From Firmicutes bacterium UBA1191 (GTDB lineage Bacteria > Bacillota > Clostridia > Peptostreptococcales > Anaerovoracaceae): DNA of 46,550 nucleotides. The position numbers and the translations under genes are program-made. The notes beneath the pieces are model-generated. The model was not told the origin of the DNA, searched no databases, and saw only the letters and a program-made list of their open reading frames with translations. How positions within the stretch are numbered: position 1 is the first letter of the stretch; each line of letters begins with the position of its first letter. Shown piece after piece: positions 44,634 to 46,550 of the stretch. The stretch spans positions 1 to 46,550 of the forward strand of contig DBYH01000008.1 in the NCBI GenBank assembly GCA_002310095.1, read 5' to 3'.

Positions 44634-46127
44634 ATGGGTAGAAAAATACCAATGTGGCAGTGCCTAATTGCTATCATCGCCATGGTTGTGTTCCTGTTCT
44701 GGAACGTTATGAAGGATGAAGGCGGTGAAGCACACGGCGGTCTGATCATGGCTGCTCTCGTAGCAGGCATCATCGGCGCGGCCAATGGCTGGAAATGGAG
44801 CTACATGGAACAGGGCATCCTGGCTGCGATCAACAGGTCCATGCAGGCCATGCTGATTCTGGCAGTTGTAGGTGTTATGATCGGAACCTGGAAGGCCGGC
44901 GGCGTTATTCCGTCAATGATGTACTATGGCATCCAGATTATTTCGCCAAAAATTTTCCTGTTCACAGCTGCTCTGCTGTGCTCCATCATTTCCCTGGCGA
45001 CAGGTTCATCCTGGTCGACAGCAGGATCTATGGGTGTAGCTCTGATCGGTATCGGTACCGCGCTGGGCTTCCCAGACTATATGGCAGCTGGCGCGATCGT
45101 ATCCGGCGCATACTTCGGCGACAAGATGTCACCGCTGTCAGATACGACTAACCTGGCACCGGCCGTAGCTGGTTCGACTCTGTTTGAACACATCAAGCAC
45201 ATGGTCTATACAGTAGGCCCGTCACTGATCATCGCATTTATTGTGTACCTGATTCTCGGGTTCACGCACAAGGGCGGCGCAGCCGATGAAAGCCAGATCA
45301 CGATGATCCTCGACTTCATCAAGGATAACTTCAGTATTGGCGTTCTTTATCTTATTCCGCCAGTATTCGTTATCGTTGCTGTAATCGTTAAGATGCCGGC
45401 TCTGCCTGCTTTGATCGTAGGCGCTCTCCTGGGCGTTCCGTTCATGGCGGCTCAGGGAATCAGAATCATCCCTGGCGGCGGAGAGGCATCCAATGTATTC
45501 AACATCATGAACAATGGTCTTGTCTCACTTCCAAGCGGATATGAGGCTCCGGAAGATGACCTGGTGATGACCAAGCTCGTAAACCTGCTGACAGGCGGCG
45601 GACTCCAGTCCATGATGTGGACTATCTCGCTGATCATGCTGGCAATGTGCTTCGGCGGAATCGTAGACTCAACCGGTATCATGGGCAACCTGGCCGACGC
45701 TATCCTGAAGCTGGCAAGAGGCACAAGAGGCGGTCTGGTAATCGTAACAGAGCTTACCTGCGTATTCGTAAACGCTATCTGCTGCGACCAGTATCTGTCA
45801 ATCATTCTGCCTGGCAGAATGTACAAGGAAGCTTTCGAAGACAGAAGACTCAAGGCGAAGAACCTGTCAAGATGTCTGGAAGACTCCGGAACAATTACTT
45901 CAAACTTCTTCCCATGGAACACCTGCGGTGCAACTATGAGATCATTCCTGCAGGTCAACAGTGCGTATATTCCGTTCGCTGTACTTAACTGGGTCAACCC
46001 GCTTGTATCCATGTTCTACGGCGTAACAGGCATCACTATGGAAGAGATGACTGAGGAAGAATACCAGAAGATTCTCGAAGAGAGAGAAATCGAGAAGAAG
46101 GCAGCTCTCGAAGCTGCAGAGGCGTAA
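44634..46127 (+). CDS. nhaC: NhaC-family Na+/H+ antiporter
   Basis: A 497-residue membrane protein with 11-12 helices. Family strings are MQAMLILAVVGVMIGTWKAGGVIPSMMYYG, the core SLATGSSWSTAGSMGVALIGIG and GAYFGDKMSPLSDTTNLAPAVAG, and later NAICCDQYLSIILPGRMY and NFFPWNTCGAT. The NhaC family contains Na+/H+ antiporters and substrate/Na+ exchangers (for example malate/lactate), so the exact ion or substrate is open. Arg codons are nearly all AGA, which marks strong expression. ATG at 44634 has AAGGAGG at good spacing; the longer frame from 44565 is rejected. Single gene with strong promoter and terminator. Confidence 0.93.
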   Translation: MGRKIPMWQCLIAIIAMVVFLFWNVMKDEGGEAHGGLIMAALVAGIIGAANGWKWSYMEQGILAAINRSMQAMLILAVVGVMIGTWKAGGVIPSMMYYGIQIISPKIFLFTAALLCSIISLATGSSWSTAGSMGVALIGIGTALGFPDYMAAGAIVSGAYFGDKMSPLSDTTNLAPAVAGSTLFEHIKHMVYTVGPSLIIAFIVYLILGFTHKGGAADESQITMILDFIKDNFSIGVLYLIPPVFVIVAVIVKMPALPALIVGALLGVPFMAAQGIRIIPGGGEASNVFNIMNNGLVSLPSGYEAPEDDLVMTKLVNLLTGGGLQSMMWTISLIMLAMCFGGIVDSTGIMGNLADAILKLARGTRGGLVIVTELTCVFVNAICCDQYLSIILPGRMYKEAFEDRRLKAKNLSRCLEDSGTITSNFFPWNTCGATMRSFLQVNSAYIPFAVLNWVNPLVSMFYGVTGITMEEMTEEEYQKILEEREIEKKAALEAAEA

Positions 46128-46176
46128 GCCTAACACCGGCACAAGCCGGAACTATATCAGTATACGTATACACCAG

Positions 46177-46206
46177 AAAGCGGCGTCCGCGGACGCCGCT
46201 TTTTTC
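46177..46206 (+). terminator. Strong intrinsic terminator of nhaC
   Basis: AAAGCGGCGTCC (46177-46188) pairs with GGACGCCGCTTT (46191-46202), followed by more T. The rest of 46128-46243 shows nothing else. Confidence 0.88.
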
Positions 46207-46243
46207 ATGTTCTGAATTACGTCAAATATCTTGTTCTGCCGCA

Positions 46244-46272
46244 TTGAAAGGAAGTGGGTTTTATGATACCAT
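46244..46272 (+). promoter_or_regulatory. Promoter of the small membrane protein gene
   Basis: TTGAAA (46244-46249), 17-base spacer, TACCAT (46267-46272), followed by GGAGGTG and the ATG at 46296. Confidence 0.55.
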
Positions 46273-46295
46273 GATTAGGATTTGGAGGTGAATCT

Positions 46296-46484
46296 ATGTC
46301 ATTCAGAAACAACGGCAGAAAAAGAAATCCGAAATATATCCTGAGCGCATTATTCATGCTGCTGGTAGGAATTATAGTTATTATTCTGGCACAGACATCC
46401 GACTGGGGATTTCACTGGAACGTGATTGGCGCAATCGTGATTTTCCTGGGTATCATTATGTTCAAGAACGCGAACGAATTATGA
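46296..46484 (+). CDS. Small two-helix membrane protein of unknown function
   Basis: A 62-residue protein with a basic N-terminus (SFRNNGRKRNPK) and two hydrophobic helices (ILSALFMLLVGIIVIILA, residues ~15-32, and VIGAIVIFLGIIMF, ~43-56) joined by a short loop with Trp (SDWGFHW). Both ends should face the cytoplasm by the positive-inside rule. I do not recognise a family. Reality is supported by GGAGGTG before the ATG and by a promoter-like sequence. Confidence 0.75.
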   Translation: MSFRNNGRKRNPKYILSALFMLLVGIIVIILAQTSDWGFHWNVIGAIVIFLGIIMFKNANEL

Positions 46485-46513
46485 CGCGCGAACTGTGACG
46501 CAGCAAATGAAAA

Positions 46514-46535
46514 GTGCCCTGCGAAATCAGAGCAC
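46514..46535 (-). terminator. Terminator of a minus-strand gene beyond the right edge
   Basis: GTGC-C-CTG (46514-46521) and CAG-A-GCAC (46528-46535) form a stem with one mismatch; read on the minus strand it is followed by TTTTC, while the plus-strand side has no T run. This suggests a converging gene just outside the window. Confidence 0.5.
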
Positions 46536-46550
46536 TATGTATTTATCACC

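Overview
The window reads as ordinary chromosome of an anaerobic, low-complexity-genome Firmicute of class Clostridia. I favour the amino-acid-fermenting Eubacteriales/Anaerovoracaceae (Family XIII) type, but this is inference from gene content and not from a marker-gene comparison. Supporting signs are a rubredoxin-rubrerythrin, an NhaC-type antiporter, a secreted M3 peptidase lipoprotein, an M20 dipeptidase, an ECF vitamin transporter, a CsbB/YfhO glycosylation pair, moderately GC-rich coding DNA and sigma-A type promoters with AGGAGG-type Shine-Dalgarno sites. No rRNA, tRNA, CRISPR array, prophage or complete insertion sequence was seen.

Layout. 1-1014: start of the S10 ribosomal operon (rpsJ, partial rplC, minus strand) with a long leader and a clear promoter. 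1129-4770: nucleoside kinase - PfkB kinase - LUD protein operon, headed by a REP-like hairpin. 4787-6558: small acidic protein, PC4/YdbC-type protein, EamA transporter. 6593-13187: ECF transporter operon (S, A1, A2, T) continuing into trmB and an aminotransferase, with a divergent MocR-type regulator. 13108-16830: yfhO-csbB, overlapping the regulator gene tail to tail. 16832-19854: saccharopine/carboxynorspermidine dehydrogenase-family enzyme and an AraC regulator. 19855-20368: 514-base non-coding gap with a DnaA-box cluster. 20369-25522: alaX, then a minus operon livJ-like - nifU-like - pepV - yabE-like. 25539-29758: secreted M3 peptidase, RNase J-like hydrolase, and a DUF1887 (CARF-nuclease type) gene. 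29773-34467: rubrerythrin, Na/Pi cotransporter, subtilisin. 34478-37556: folD, rnhB, ylqF, rplS. 37583-40440: purine permease and GH25 lysozyme. 40461-40580: a probable small RNA gene. 40581-44492: operon of an acetoacetate-decarboxylase-like protein, yprB-like nuclease, proC, nudF and a degenerate xerD-like recombinase. 44518-46550: nhaC, a small membrane protein and the terminator of a gene beyond the edge.

Themes that cut across genes. (1) Six genes appear leaderless: the -10 box, usually the extended form TGnTATAAT, ends 6 bases (once 8) before the ATG and there is no good Shine-Dalgarno. (2) The octamer GCAAAAGC occurs ten times by hand count, nine on the plus strand, well above expectation. 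(3) Several proteins have lost a hallmark catalytic residue: the MocR regulator (PLP lysine is Ser), the XerD-like recombinase (Arg to Lys, His to Asn), FolD (catalytic Lys is Ala), the C39-like tail of the lysozyme, and the AraC regulator that keeps a GH39-like tail but not the catalytic barrel. (4) Arg codon choice (almost only AGA) marks the dehydrogenase at 16887, rubrerythrin and NhaC as highly expressed, like the ribosomal genes. The best candidates for something new are the small RNA at 40496-40580, the leaderless gene set, the strand-biased octamer and the CARF-type nuclease gene without CRISPR neighbours. All counts and alignments were made by eye.
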